Shown here in pieces: positions 41,049 through 49,924 of a DNA stretch of 64,000 bases (its first letter is position 1; each line of letters begins with the position of its first letter). The notes beneath the pieces are model-generated. The model searched no databases and was not told the DNA's origin. It worked only from the letters and a program-made list of their open reading frames with translations. Source of the stretch: Sphingobium sufflavum (GTDB taxonomy: Bacteria > Pseudomonadota > Alphaproteobacteria > Sphingomonadales > Sphingomonadaceae); NCBI RefSeq assembly GCF_021403115.1, contig NZ_JAJSSH010000003.1, positions 62,001 to 126,000 of the forward strand, in the 5' to 3' direction. The translations under genes were made by a program, and so were the position numbers.

Positions 41049-41082
41049 ATTGAGGGGGAGGTCCGCTCCGGTTTGCGCGGCC

Positions 41083-41544
41083 TTAACTGGCGCGGGAGGT
41101 CAGCAGGCCCGTGTCGTCTTCCGGCGCGAATTCGGCGGAGAGCGCATCCGCGATGGTGCGGTTGTCGAGCACGGCGGAGAGCTGCTCGCGCGCCTCGATC
41201 ATGATGCTGCGCAGGTTGCACGCCTGCTCGTCCGGGCAGTCGAGGCAGCGGCGGTAGAATTTCTTGCTGGCGCAGTGAATGAGGGCCAGCGGGCCGTCGG
41301 TCACGCGGATCACGTCGCCAAAGGTGATCTCCTTCGCCGTGCGGGCCAGCGCATAGCCGCCCGCCTTGCCGCGCGTGCTGTGGACGATCCCGGCGATCTT
41401 GAGGTCGAGGAGGATCGCCTCCAGAAATTTGCGCGGGACATTGGCCGCCGCCGCAATTTCTGCCGTCGGATGGGGCTTGTCGGGATTTTGTGTGGCGAGA
41501 TGGATGAGCGCCTTCAGAGCATAACGCGATTGCTGCGACAGCAT
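41083..41544 (-). CDS. Rrf2-family transcriptional regulator with Cys cluster
   Basis: A 153-residue winged-helix regulator starting MLSQQSRYALKALIHLATQN, the classical Rrf2 N-terminus, with NVPRKFLEAILLDLKIAGIV (about 36-55) as recognition helix region and a wing at STRGKAGGY. Cys91, Cys100, Cys103 and Cys109 form a possible Fe-S or thiol-sensing cluster, though the spacing differs from IscR (Cys92/98/104). Rrf2 proteins include CymR, the cysteine-metabolism repressor, and IscR. It is the only regulator inside the island and so the first candidate to bind the shared operator. A weak operator-like site (J) lies about 46-60 bp upstream. Confidence 0.88.
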   Translation of the reverse strand: MLSQQSRYALKALIHLATQNPDKPHPTAEIAAAANVPRKFLEAILLDLKIAGIVHSTRGKAGGYALARTAKEITFGDVIRVTDGPLALIHCASKKFYRRCLDCPDEQACNLRSIMIEAREQLSAVLDNRTIADALSAEFAPEDDTGLLTSRAS

Positions 41545-41589
41545 GATAAAGCCCTAACCACCCGAAACACGCCCTCTGGCGCGATATTG

Positions 41590-41604
41590 CTGCACCCCAA
41601 GTAG
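41590..41604 (-). promoter_or_regulatory. Weak operator-like site J before the Rrf2 gene
   Basis: CTGC-N7-GTAG (one mismatch from CTAY-N7-RTAG) with AGTAGAG identical to the right half of sites A and D. The A/T-rich flanks of the others are missing, so this is tentative; it would imply autoregulation. Confidence 0.3.
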
Positions 41605-41676
41605 AGGAGAGCCGCCAACTATTCAAGGTCGGCGGGTGGCGGCGCGCGCGGGGACGGCGGGGCGTCGATGCCCTAG

Positions 41677-41750
41677 GGTCGACAAGCTCAGGGCGAACGA
41701 TGTTCTATCCTGGATGCTCAAGCGCGATCCCGGATCAGGTCCGGGGTGAT
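41677..41750. repeat. Dispersed intergenic repeats in the Rrf2-dppB spacer
   Basis: GGTCGACAAGCTCAGGGCGA (41677-41696) and GATCCCGGATCAGGTCCGGG (41726-41745) are copies of the families seen at 4.9-5.1 and 11.8-11.95 kb. No gene is present between 41545 and 41970. Confidence 0.6.
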
Positions 41751-41897
41751 GGGAATGGGGTGCCAAGGACGGACCGCAGGCACCGGGCGCGGGGGGAGCG
41801 CCCGGACAGGCCGCCCAGGCTGTGCCGGGATGGGGCGGATAAGCTGGCGTTGGGCGGCTGAAATTTCTTCTTCGCCGTCGCCCCCGTCGACTCATCA

Positions 41898-41929
41898 TTG
41901 ACAATCTCTATCGTTTTAATCAAGTTTAT
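41898..41929 (+). promoter_or_regulatory. Promoter with perfect -35 and weaker operator, site F
   Basis: TTGACA (41898-41903) is an exact -35 box, 17 bp before CAAGTT as a weak -10. The overlapping ACAATCTCTATCGTTTTAAT aligns on the minus strand with site A's arm (ATAGAGATTGT), but only the left core half CTAT is intact. It lies 42-73 bp before the dppB-like start. Confidence 0.5.
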
Positions 41930-41970
41930 GGATATTCAACAACAGCACGCCCATTGCCGTTCCCCGGCGC

Positions 41971-42996
41971 ATGGCCGTTGCCCCGGAACCCAACTCAGGC
42001 ATGCCCACCCTTTCGCGTACAGCCCGCATCGCGGTCCGAACCGGACTGCACGCCTTGCCGACGGCGCTGGGAATCGTCATCATCAGCTTCCTGCTGCTCC
42101 AGTTCGCGCCCGGCGACGCCGTGGACGTACTGGCGGGGGAGGCCGGCTCTGCGACGGCGGAGGGCATGGCGGAGATGCGCGCCCGCTATGGTCTCGACCA
42201 GCCGGTGCTGACCCAGTTGTGGGCTTATCTGTCCAATCTGGTGCATGGCAATCTGGGCTGGTCGCCGCGCTACAACATGCCGGTCACGCAACTCATCTGG
42301 GACCGGGTGCCGGAATCGCTGGTGCTGACCGGTGCGGCGCTGGTGCTGGCGCTGATCGTCGGCATCGGGCTGGGCGCGGTGATGGCGGCGCGGGAAGGGC
42401 GGCTGACCGACCGGCTGCTGTCGGTGCTGTCGCTGGTCTTCTACTCCGTGCCCGCCTTCTGGATCGGCCTGATGCTGATCGTCCTCTTCTCCATCAAGCT
42501 CGGCTGGCTGCCCAGCGGCGGGGCGGGGACTATCGGTTCCTCCGCCACCGGCGTCGCGGCGTTGCTCGACAAGTTGCGCTACATGGTGCTGCCGACCATC
42601 TCGCTCTCGCTCTTCTACATCGCCATCTACGCCCGGCTGGCCCGCGTCTCCATGATCGAGGCGAAGGGGCAGGATTTCGTGCGGACCGCGCGGGCCAAGG
42701 GGCTGAGCGAGCGGCGCATCCTGTTCCGCCATGTGCTGCGCAACGCGCTGCTGCCCGTGACCACGGTCGCGGGCATGCATGTCGGCGGGATGCTGGGCGG
42801 GTCGGTGGTGATCGAGACCATCTATGGCTGGCCGGGTCTCGGCCGGCTTGCCTATGAGGCGGTGATGGGGCGGGACTTCACCGTCCTGCTCGGCATCCTC
42901 CTCTTCTCATCCTTGCTGGTGATCGTCGCCAATGCGCTGGTCGACGTCCTGCACAGTATATTGGACCCACGGGTCGGGGGTAGCGATGCAGCCTGA
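41971..42996 (+). CDS. DppB/GsiC-like ABC permease
   Basis: A 341-residue membrane protein of the peptide/nickel/opine (family 5) importers: an N-terminal helix (GIVIISFLLLQFAPGDAVD), a periplasmic loop with MRARYGLDQPVL, and the EAA loop EAKGQDFVRTARAKGLSERR (about 231-250) before VETIYGWPGLG-type (IETIYGWPGLGRLAYEAV) motif. ATG 42001 (MPTLSRTARIAV) is an alternative start; neither has a clear ribosome-binding site. First gene of a long operon and the natural permease for the two family 5 SBPs at 27.3 and 51.3 kb. Confidence 0.88.
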   Translation: MAVAPEPNSGMPTLSRTARIAVRTGLHALPTALGIVIISFLLLQFAPGDAVDVLAGEAGSATAEGMAEMRARYGLDQPVLTQLWAYLSNLVHGNLGWSPRYNMPVTQLIWDRVPESLVLTGAALVLALIVGIGLGAVMAAREGRLTDRLLSVLSLVFYSVPAFWIGLMLIVLFSIKLGWLPSGGAGTIGSSATGVAALLDKLRYMVLPTISLSLFYIAIYARLARVSMIEAKGQDFVRTARAKGLSERRILFRHVLRNALLPVTTVAGMHVGGMLGGSVVIETIYGWPGLGRLAYEAVMGRDFTVLLGILLFSSLLVIVANALVDVLHSILDPRVGGSDAA

Positions 42997-44008
42997 GAGT
43001 GTGACCCAGTTCCAGCCGGTCCCCGCCAAGCCATCCGGCGAGCCGCCGCTGGTCGCGGTGCCGGTCGAGGCGACGCCCGCCCCGTCCATAATAGTGCCGC
43101 TGCCGGGCCTGTCCGTGCCCGCCATTCCCGTGCCCGCCATCCCCCTGTCCGGGCCGCGCCCGCGCGGGGCGAAGCGGGCGCTGGCGACGGTGCGGCGCAA
43201 CCCGCTGGCGCTGGCGGGCGGCACGATCCTGATCCTGATGGCGCTGATCGGCCTGTTCGCGCCATTGTTGTTCCCCGGCGACCCGCTGGCCATCGTGGCG
43301 GAGCCGTTCATCTGGCCGGGCAGCGATGCGGCCCATCCGCTGGGCACGGACTCGCTGGGCCGCGACCTGCTGTCCGGCATCGCCCATGGCGCGGGGGTGT
43401 CGCTGCGCGTCGGCCTGTCGGCCACGGCGCTCGGCCTCGTGATCGGCGTGGGTATTGGCGCTGTCGCGGGCTATTTCGGCGGCTGGACCGATGCGGTGCT
43501 GTCCCGCCTGATCGAGATTTTCCAGACGCTGCCCAATTTCGTGATGCTGGTCGTGCTGGTCGCCATCGCGCAGCCGAGCGTCACCACCCTGTCCATCGCC
43601 ATCGCGGTCGTCACCTGGCCCACCGTGGCGCGGCTGGCGCGGGCGGAGTTCCGCTCCATCCGCGAAAAGGATTTCGTGATGGCGGCGCGCAGCCTGGGTT
43701 TCGGCCATGGCCGCATCATCCTGTCCGAAATTCTGCCCAGCGCATTGCCGCCGCTGATCGTCACCGCGTCGGTCATGGTCGCGTCCGCCATCCTGATGGA
43801 ATCGGCCCTGTCCTTCATGGGGCTGGGCGATCCCAATGTGGTGAGCTGGGGCAGCATGATCGGGTCGGGCCGCGAATATCTGCGCACCGCCTGGTATATG
43901 TGCGCGCTGCCCGGTTTCGCGATCATGCTGACCGTGCTGGCGCTGAACCTGATCGGCGACGCGCTGAACGAGATCCTCAATCCGCGCAGCCATGAGGACC
44001 GGCGATGA
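42986..44008 (+). CDS. DppC/GsiD-like ABC permease with proline-rich N-terminal extension
   Basis: A 340-residue permease. Residues about 1-60 are an unusual Pro/Val-rich tail (VPAIPVPAIPLSGPRP) before the DppC-typical first helix; then HPLGTDSLGRDLLSGIAHGA (about 119-138) and the EAA-like AARSLGFGHGRIILSEILPS loop. It overlaps the dppB-like gene by 11 bp and the next gene by 4 bp (ATGA). Confidence 0.9.
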   Translation: MQPESVTQFQPVPAKPSGEPPLVAVPVEATPAPSIIVPLPGLSVPAIPVPAIPLSGPRPRGAKRALATVRRNPLALAGGTILILMALIGLFAPLLFPGDPLAIVAEPFIWPGSDAAHPLGTDSLGRDLLSGIAHGAGVSLRVGLSATALGLVIGVGIGAVAGYFGGWTDAVLSRLIEIFQTLPNFVMLVVLVAIAQPSVTTLSIAIAVVTWPTVARLARAEFRSIREKDFVMAARSLGFGHGRIILSEILPSALPPLIVTASVMVASAILMESALSFMGLGDPNVVSWGSMIGSGREYLRTAWYMCALPGFAIMLTVLALNLIGDALNEILNPRSHEDRR

Positions 44009-45033
44009 ACGGTCCCATCGTGCAGCCGCGCGTGCCCGCCGTACCCCTGCTGGCGGTCGAGGATCTGCGCATCGGGTTCGGCGCGCACCAGCCGGTGAGC
44101 GGCGTGGGATTCGACGTGCGCGAGGGCGAGACGCTGGCCATCGTCGGGGAATCCGGGTCCGGCAAGTCGCTGACGGCGCTGTCGATCATGGGTCTGTTGC
44201 CGTCCTCCGCGCGGATCGCGCCGGGCAGCAGCATAAGGTTCGAGGGGCGGGAGATCAGCGCCCTGTCGGTCAAGGACGCGCGGGCACTGCGCGGCGGGTC
44301 GATCGGCATGATCTTTCAGGAACCGATGACCTGCCTCAACCCGGTCATGACCATCGGGGACCAGGTGGCGGAGGCGCTGCGCCAGCACCAGCCGCTGACG
44401 CGCAAGGCGGCGAAGGCGCGGGCGGTCGAGCTGCTCGACCTCGTCCGCATCCCCGACCCGCACCGGCGCGTGGCGGACTATCCGCACCAGTTGTCGGGCG
44501 GGATGCGCCAGCGGGTGATGATCGCCATCGCCGTCGCCTGCGGCCCGCGCCTGTTGATCGCGGACGAGCCGACGACCGCGCTGGACGTGACCATCCAGGC
44601 GCAGGTGCTGGACCTGATCGACCGGTTGCGCCGCGAACTGTCGATGGCGGTGCTGCTCATCACCCATGACCTGGGCGTCGTCGCGCAATGGGCGGACCGG
44701 GTGGTGGTGATGTACGCGGGCCGCAAGGTGGAGCAGGGCGAACCGGACCCGCTCTTCGCCCGGCCGCTGCACCCCTATACGCAGGGCCTGCTGACCGCCT
44801 CGCCCCGGCTCGACGACAATTTCCATTACAGCGACGGGCCGCTGAACGAGATTCCGGGGTCGATCAGCTCCGTCGCGGGGCAGGTCGGCTGCGCCTTTGC
44901 GCCGCGCTGCGCCCATGCGTGCACCGCCTGCCGGGAAACCATTCCCGTGCTCCACCACCTCACCGACGGGCGGCAGGTCGCCTGCCCCGTCCTCATTACG
45001 GAAGAGCATCGTGTCGCTGCTTTCCATCGCTGA
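44005..45033 (+). CDS. DppD-like ABC ATPase
   Basis: A 342-residue ATPase: [20 protein letters not shown] (about 45-64), [12 protein letters not shown] (Q-loop region typical of oligopeptide ATPases), [29 protein letters not shown] and THDLGVVAQ. The C-terminal [16 protein letters not shown] zinc/Fe-like Cys motif is the oligopeptide-ATPase extension. First ATPase of the pair. Confidence 0.92.
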   Translation: MNGPIVQPRVPAVPLLAVEDLRIGFGAHQPVSGVGFDVREGETLAIVGESGSGKSLTALSIMGLLPSSARIAPGSSIRFEGREISALSVKDARALRGGSIGMIFQEPMTCLNPVMTIGDQVAEALRQHQPLTRKAAKARAVELLDLVRIPDPHRRVADYPHQLSGGMRQRVMIAIAVACGPRLLIADEPTTALDVTIQAQVLDLIDRLRRELSMAVLLITHDLGVVAQWADRVVVMYAGRKVEQGEPDPLFARPLHPYTQGLLTASPRLDDNFHYSDGPLNEIPGSISSVAGQVGCAFAPRCAHACTACRETIPVLHHLTDGRQVACPVLITEEHRVAAFHR

Positions 45034-45943
45034 TCTCAGCACCCATTTCCGCCTGCCCAACGGGGCGCTGCGCGCGCTGGACGGCGTGTCCCTCGACCTT
45101 CAGGCGGAAGAGACGCTGGGCATCGTGGGCGAATCCGGGTGCGGCAAGTCCACGCTGGGCAAGACCATCCTGCGCCTCGTCCAGCCGACATCCGGGTCGA
45201 TCCGGTTCGCGGGCGAGGATGTGACGACGGTCCCCACGCGCAAGCTGGCCCAGTTCCGCCGCCGCGCGCAGATGGTGTTCCAAGACCCGTTCGCCTCGCT
45301 CAACCCGCGCCACACGATCCGCAAGATCCTGACCGATCCGCTGGTCGTCCATGGCATCGGCGACAAGCCGGAACGGGCGCGGCGGGTGGAGGACATCGTG
45401 CAGCGGGTCGGCCTCGACGCTGGTGCGCTCGACCGCTATCCGCATGAATTCTCCGGCGGCCAGCGGCAGCGGGTCGGCATCGCCCGCGCGCTGATCCTCG
45501 AACCCGATCTGGTGATCTGCGACGAGCCGGTGTCCGCGCTCGACCTGTCCATCCAGGCGCAGACGCTGAACCTGCTCAGCCGGATGAAGGCGGACCTCAA
45601 CCTCTCCTATATCTTCATCTCGCACGACCTGTCGGTGGTCCGCTATTTCACCGACCGGGTGCTGGTCATGTATCTGGGCCGGGTGGTGGAGAGCGCGCCG
45701 ACGCGGGCGCTGTGGTCCGCGCCGCGCCATCCCTATACCCGCGCGCTGATGGACGCGGTGCCCGATCCGGCCCGCCGCCGCCATGCCGCGCCGATCAAGG
45801 GCGACCTGCCCAGTCCGCAGGATGTGCCGACCGGTTGCCGCTTTCACCCGCGCTGCCCGCTGGCGACGGAGATTTGCACGCGGGTCGAGCCGACGCTCGA
45901 CCGGCTGGGCGACGGCCATAGCGCCGCCTGCCACCACGCCTGA
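45011..45943 (+). CDS. DppF-like ABC ATPase (GTG start)
   Basis: A 310-residue ATPase starting at GTG 45011 ([20 protein letters not shown]), inside the end of the previous gene. Motifs: VGESGCGKSTLGKTILRL, FQDPFASLNPRHTI, FSGGQRQRVGIARALI, ICDEPVSALDLSIQ, SHDLSVVRYF, and the C-terminal CRFHPRCPLATEIC extension. It completes the importer; no SBP is adjacent. Confidence 0.9.
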   Translation: MSLLSIADLSTHFRLPNGALRALDGVSLDLQAEETLGIVGESGCGKSTLGKTILRLVQPTSGSIRFAGEDVTTVPTRKLAQFRRRAQMVFQDPFASLNPRHTIRKILTDPLVVHGIGDKPERARRVEDIVQRVGLDAGALDRYPHEFSGGQRQRVGIARALILEPDLVICDEPVSALDLSIQAQTLNLLSRMKADLNLSYIFISHDLSVVRYFTDRVLVMYLGRVVESAPTRALWSAPRHPYTRALMDAVPDPARRRHAAPIKGDLPSPQDVPTGCRFHPRCPLATEICTRVEPTLDRLGDGHSAACHHA

Positions 45944-45970
45944 CCCCCCTTTATTTCCACAGGAGCATAT

Positions 45971-47041
45971 ATGGTAGACTATAGCTATCTCGGCCGTTCG
46001 GGCCTCAAGGTATCGCCGCTGACGCTGGGCACGATGATGTTCGGCGGCGAGACGGACGAGGCCACGTCGCACCGCATCATCGACAAGGCGCGCGAGCAAG
46101 GCATCAACGCCATCGACACCGCCGACGGCTATGCCAAGGGCGCGTCGGAAGAGGTCGTCGGGCGCGGCATCAAGGCGAACCGCGACCATTGGGTGCTGTC
46201 CACCAAGTTCGCCAATCCGCGCGGCCCCGGCCCGAACCAGCGCGGCCAGTCGCGCAAGTGGATCATCGAGAGCGTCGAGGCCAGCCTGAAGCGTCTGGGC
46301 ACCGACTATATCGACCTGCTCTATTTCCACCGGTCGGTCTTCGACGCGCCGCTAGGCGAGGCCGTGCGCGCGCTGGGCGACCTGATCCAGCAGGGCAAGC
46401 TGCGCTATTTCGGTGTGTCCAACTTCCGCGGCTGGCGCATTGCGGAGGTGTCGCAACTGGCCGACCAGTTCAACATCGACCGGCCCATCGCCAGCCAGCC
46501 GCTGTATAATATCTTCAACCGTCAGGCGGAGGCGGAGCAGTTGCCCGCCGCCAACTATTATGGCCTGGGCGTCGTCTCCTACAGCCCGCTGGCGCGCGGC
46601 GTGCTGACCGGCAAATATGCACCGGGTCAGGCCGCGGCGGCGGACACCCGCGCGGGCCGCGCCGACAAGCGCATCCTGGAGACGGAATGGCGCCCGGAAT
46701 CGATCGCGCTGGGCCAGAAGGTCGCGGACTATGCGCGCGGTCGCGGCGTCGACCCGGTCCACTTCGCCATCGCGTGGGTGCTGAACAACCGGCTGCTGAC
46801 CTCCACCATCACCGGCCCGCGCACCGAAGCGCACTGGGACAGCTATATCGGCGCGCTGGACGTCAAGCTGACGGCGGAGGACGAGGCGTTCATCAATGAT
46901 CTGGTGCCGACCGGCCATCCGTCCACCCATGGCTTCAACGATCCGAGCCACCCGGTCGAGGGCCGCGTGCCCTATTCGGTGCCGGGCGTCGTGCCGGCCC
47001 TGCCGATCGAGCGCGCGGTGCGCGAGGCGGTCGTCGCCTGA
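45971..47041 (+). CDS. Aldo/keto reductase
   Basis: A 356-residue TIM-barrel NADPH oxidoreductase: YLGRSGLKVSPLTLGTMMFG (6-25), catalytic tetrad visible as AIDTADGYAKG (Asp, Tyr), STKFANP (Lys) and DLLYFHRSV (His), and the C-terminal nucleotide-binding ITGPRTEAHWDSY. AGGAGC lies 5 bp before the ATG. In this operon, aldehydes formed by oxidative desulfonation are reasonable substrates (inference). Confidence 0.92.
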   Translation: MVDYSYLGRSGLKVSPLTLGTMMFGGETDEATSHRIIDKAREQGINAIDTADGYAKGASEEVVGRGIKANRDHWVLSTKFANPRGPGPNQRGQSRKWIIESVEASLKRLGTDYIDLLYFHRSVFDAPLGEAVRALGDLIQQGKLRYFGVSNFRGWRIAEVSQLADQFNIDRPIASQPLYNIFNRQAEAEQLPAANYYGLGVVSYSPLARGVLTGKYAPGQAAAADTRAGRADKRILETEWRPESIALGQKVADYARGRGVDPVHFAIAWVLNNRLLTSTITGPRTEAHWDSYIGALDVKLTAEDEAFINDLVPTGHPSTHGFNDPSHPVEGRVPYSVPGVVPALPIERAVREAVVA

Positions 47042-47147
47042 TGATCCGTCCCGGCCCGCGCCCCGGCCCGACCGGACGCGCGGGCCGGGACGCCCGTCTT
47101 CTCCCCATGCGGCCCGGGCCGCTGCCGTTCCCTGCCGAGATGCTGCC

Positions 47148-48395
47148 ATGACCATCCCCTTTGTAGATATTGCGATCATCGGCGGCGGACCGGGCGGGCT
47201 GGCGCTGGCGCAGGGGCTGCGCAAGCATGGCATCGACGTGGCGGTGTATGAGCGTGATCCTGTCCGCGCCGATTATGTGCAGGGTTTCCGCCTCGGCCTG
47301 CGCCAGCGCGGGCTGGATGCGCTGGAGGCGAACCTGCCGCCGCACCTGCTGGAGGCGTTTCTGGGCACGCTGGGCTATGCCCCTTCGGAAAGCCTGATCT
47401 TCGACGAATATTTCCATCCGCTGGCCGCGCCGGAATGGGCGCGCGGGCCGGAGGACCGGCATGGCGAGAAATCGGTCAGCCGGATCACGCTGCGCCAGAT
47501 ATTGCTGTCCGGCCTTGACGACATCGTCCATGTCGGCCGCGTCTTCGACCATTATGCGGAACAGGCGGACGGCACGGTCGTCGCTCATTTCACGGACGGT
47601 TCGGCGGTGCGCGCCAATGTGCTGGTTGGCGCGGATGGCGCGAATTCGGCGGTGCGCCGGCAACTGCTGCCCGATTTTCGCATCGTGGACACCGGTATGC
47701 GGCGGCTAGCGGGCAAGATGACGCTGGACGCCGCCGCGCGGCACGCCATTTCGCCGCTGCTCCTCGACTATCGCACCTCCATCCGGCCGACGGCGGGGCG
47801 GCGGATCATGTTCTCGGCGCATCGGGTCGATCCCGCCGCCTATGCCCGGTTCGGCCTGATCGGGCAGGACGACGCCACCCACCGCGACATCGCCGGTTTC
47901 CATTTCGACAACACCACCAGCTATGTCTGGTGGAACACCGCCTATGCGCTGAACGAACTGGCGACGGACGCGGAGCTGGCGCGGCTGGACGGGGCGGGGC
48001 TGATCGAGCTGCTGCTGCGCCATGTCGGCCATTGGGACGAGCGGATCGTGACGCTGATCCGCAACAGCGACCCGTCGACCGTCGCGATGCTGAAGGTCCG
48101 CACGTCCGAACCGGGCGCGGTGTGGGAGACAGGCCCCGTCACCCTGCTGGGCGATGCGATCCACAGCATGACCTATTTCCAGGCGCTGGGCGGCAACAGC
48201 GCGCTGCATGACGCGGGGCTGCTCGCCGCACAATTGGTCGCGGCGCGCAATGGCGGCAAGCCGCTGCTCCCCGCTCTCCACGACTATGAGGAGGCGATGC
48301 GCGAGCATGGTTATGAGGCGGTGCGAACCTCCCTCTCCGCCATGCTGCGCAACGCCGCCGCCGATCCCGTTTCCGGCAGCGTCGCGGCCGCGTAG
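47148..48395 (+). CDS. FAD-dependent aromatic-hydroxylase-type monooxygenase
   Basis: A 415-residue flavoprotein of the PHBH/UbiH group: IAIIGGGPGGLALAQGLRKH (8-27, FAD motif), LVGADGANSAVRRQLL (DG motif, about 162-177) and LLGDAIHSM (GD motif, about 330-338). It would hydroxylate a ring or similar substrate with NAD(P)H and O2. Fifth gene after the Dpp-like transporter pair set and 36 bp before the DszA-like gene. The start is defined by the conserved FAD fold. Confidence 0.88.
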   Translation: MTIPFVDIAIIGGGPGGLALAQGLRKHGIDVAVYERDPVRADYVQGFRLGLRQRGLDALEANLPPHLLEAFLGTLGYAPSESLIFDEYFHPLAAPEWARGPEDRHGEKSVSRITLRQILLSGLDDIVHVGRVFDHYAEQADGTVVAHFTDGSAVRANVLVGADGANSAVRRQLLPDFRIVDTGMRRLAGKMTLDAAARHAISPLLLDYRTSIRPTAGRRIMFSAHRVDPAAYARFGLIGQDDATHRDIAGFHFDNTTSYVWWNTAYALNELATDAELARLDGAGLIELLLRHVGHWDERIVTLIRNSDPSTVAMLKVRTSEPGAVWETGPVTLLGDAIHSMTYFQALGGNSALHDAGLLAAQLVAARNGGKPLLPALHDYEEAMREHGYEAVRTSLSAMLRNAAADPVSGSVAAA

Positions 48396-48431
48396 CCGCG
48401 TCTGCCCTGCGATCTTTCAAGAAGGCCCATC

Positions 48432-49742
48432 ATGACCGACACCACCCGCCGACTGAATCTGAACGTCGGGATCAACACCACCGGCTATCTGGGCGCGGCC
48501 TGGACGCATCGCAGGGACGGCACGCGGCAGGACGTGTATGACCCCGCTTATTATCTGCGGATCGCCCGGCTGGCGCATCGCGGGGTCTTCGACGCGCTGT
48601 TCCTGTCCGACATGCCGTTGCTGCGCCCCGAACCGGGCAGCCGACCGCTGCACACGCTGGACCCGCTGATCCTGCTGACGTCGCTGGCGGCGCAGGTGCC
48701 GGACATCGGGCTGGTCGCCACCGTCTCCTCCACCTATAACTCGCCCTATAATCTGGCGCGGCGGGCGCAGTCGCTGGATATATTGTCGGGCGGTCGGCTG
48801 GTCCTGAACATCGTGTCCAACTTCGTGCCGGAAGTGGCGGCGAATTTCGGCAACGACCCGCTGCCCCCGCGCGAGATCCGCTATCCGCGCGCCGACGAAT
48901 TCCTCCAGGTCGCCAAGAAACTGTGGGCAAGCTGGGATCCGCGCCGTGACGGCGATATCGACCCCGGCCAGTTCTGGGGACCGGATTCGGCCCATCCGAT
49001 CGAGCATGACGGCGATTATTTCGCGGTGCGCGGCGCGTTGAACGTGCCGCGCGGGCCGCAGGGCCACCCCGTCATCGCGCAGGCGGGCGCGTCCGACTGG
49101 GGGCTGGACCTCGCCGCCAAGCATGGCGAGATCATCTATTGCAACATCCTGTCCCGCGCCGCCGGGCAATCCTTTCGCCAGAAGGTCAATGAACGGGCGG
49201 TGCGGTTCGGGCGTGATCCGTCGACCATCAAGCTGGTCCCCGGACTGGTCGCGATCATCGGGGAGAGCCGGGAGGAGGCGCTGCGCAAGCATGAGCTGTT
49301 CAGCGGCGCGGGATCGGAGGACGGCCTGCTCGCCCGGTTCGCGCGGGAGCATGGCATCGACCCCGCCGATTTCGACCCGGATGCGCCGCTGGACGGCGAG
49401 GATTTCATCCCCGACGGCGACCGCATCCAGGCGGTGGGCATGGGGCGCGGCTGGGCCGAACTGCTGACGCATGAGCGGCTGACCGCGCGGCAGGCGGTGC
49501 GGCGGGCGGAAGGGAACCATCGCCTCGTCCTCGGCACGGCGGAGGAGGTGGCCGACCAGATCATCGACCTGTGGGCGGATGGCACGGTGGACGGATACAC
49601 TTACCAGCCGCCACGCGCGCCGGACGACATCGAGGAGTTCGTCGACAAGGTGGTGCCCATCCTTCAGGATCGCGGCGTCTATCCGCGCGCCTATGAAGGG
49701 CGCACCGTGCGCGACCGCTATGGCCTGCCCTATCCCGACTGA
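48432..49742 (+). CDS. DszA/NtaA-family FMNH2-dependent monooxygenase
   Basis: A 436-residue bacterial-luciferase-like protein of the NtaA/SnaA/DszA subfamily: GAAWTHRRDG (about 18-27), STYNSPYNLARRAQSLDILS (about 99-118), RADEFLQVAKKLWASWD, VRGALNVPRGPQGHPVIAQA (about 196-215) and the C-terminal EFVDKVVPILQDRG followed by RTVRDRYGL, closely matching DszA at these places. DszA opens dibenzothiophene sulfone to a sulfinate; relatives cleave other C-S or C-N bonds. AAGAAGG precedes ATG 48432. Last gene of the Dpp-like operon, directly before the second DszB-like gene, as in dszAB order. Substrate unknown. Confidence 0.87.
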   Translation: MTDTTRRLNLNVGINTTGYLGAAWTHRRDGTRQDVYDPAYYLRIARLAHRGVFDALFLSDMPLLRPEPGSRPLHTLDPLILLTSLAAQVPDIGLVATVSSTYNSPYNLARRAQSLDILSGGRLVLNIVSNFVPEVAANFGNDPLPPREIRYPRADEFLQVAKKLWASWDPRRDGDIDPGQFWGPDSAHPIEHDGDYFAVRGALNVPRGPQGHPVIAQAGASDWGLDLAAKHGEIIYCNILSRAAGQSFRQKVNERAVRFGRDPSTIKLVPGLVAIIGESREEALRKHELFSGAGSEDGLLARFAREHGIDPADFDPDAPLDGEDFIPDGDRIQAVGMGRGWAELLTHERLTARQAVRRAEGNHRLVLGTAEEVADQIIDLWADGTVDGYTYQPPRAPDDIEEFVDKVVPILQDRGVYPRAYEGRTVRDRYGLPYPD

Positions 49743-49797
49743 CAGGCGCCGTCCGGTGGGGGCGGGGTAGCAGGGCTTGGCCGGGGCATAGATAATC

Positions 49798-49826
49798 TAA
49801 ATTCCTATGGATATTATAGGAGATAT
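49798..49826 (+). promoter_or_regulatory. Putative sulfur-regulon operator, site G
   Basis: TAAATTCCTATGGATATTAT followed by AGGAGATAT holds CCTAT-N7-ATAGG, an exact and extended core (49805-49819). It lies about 100-127 bp before the second DszB-like start, 56 bp after the DszA-like stop. Confidence 0.65.
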
Positions 49827-49924
49827 AGCTGTCCTCCTGTTATCTGGTCCCGTCAGTGGGAGTCGCCCGGCCCGCATCGTCGCGGACGGAGGCTTCGGCG
49901 GCGGGTCTGCTCCGGGAGGGCGGC

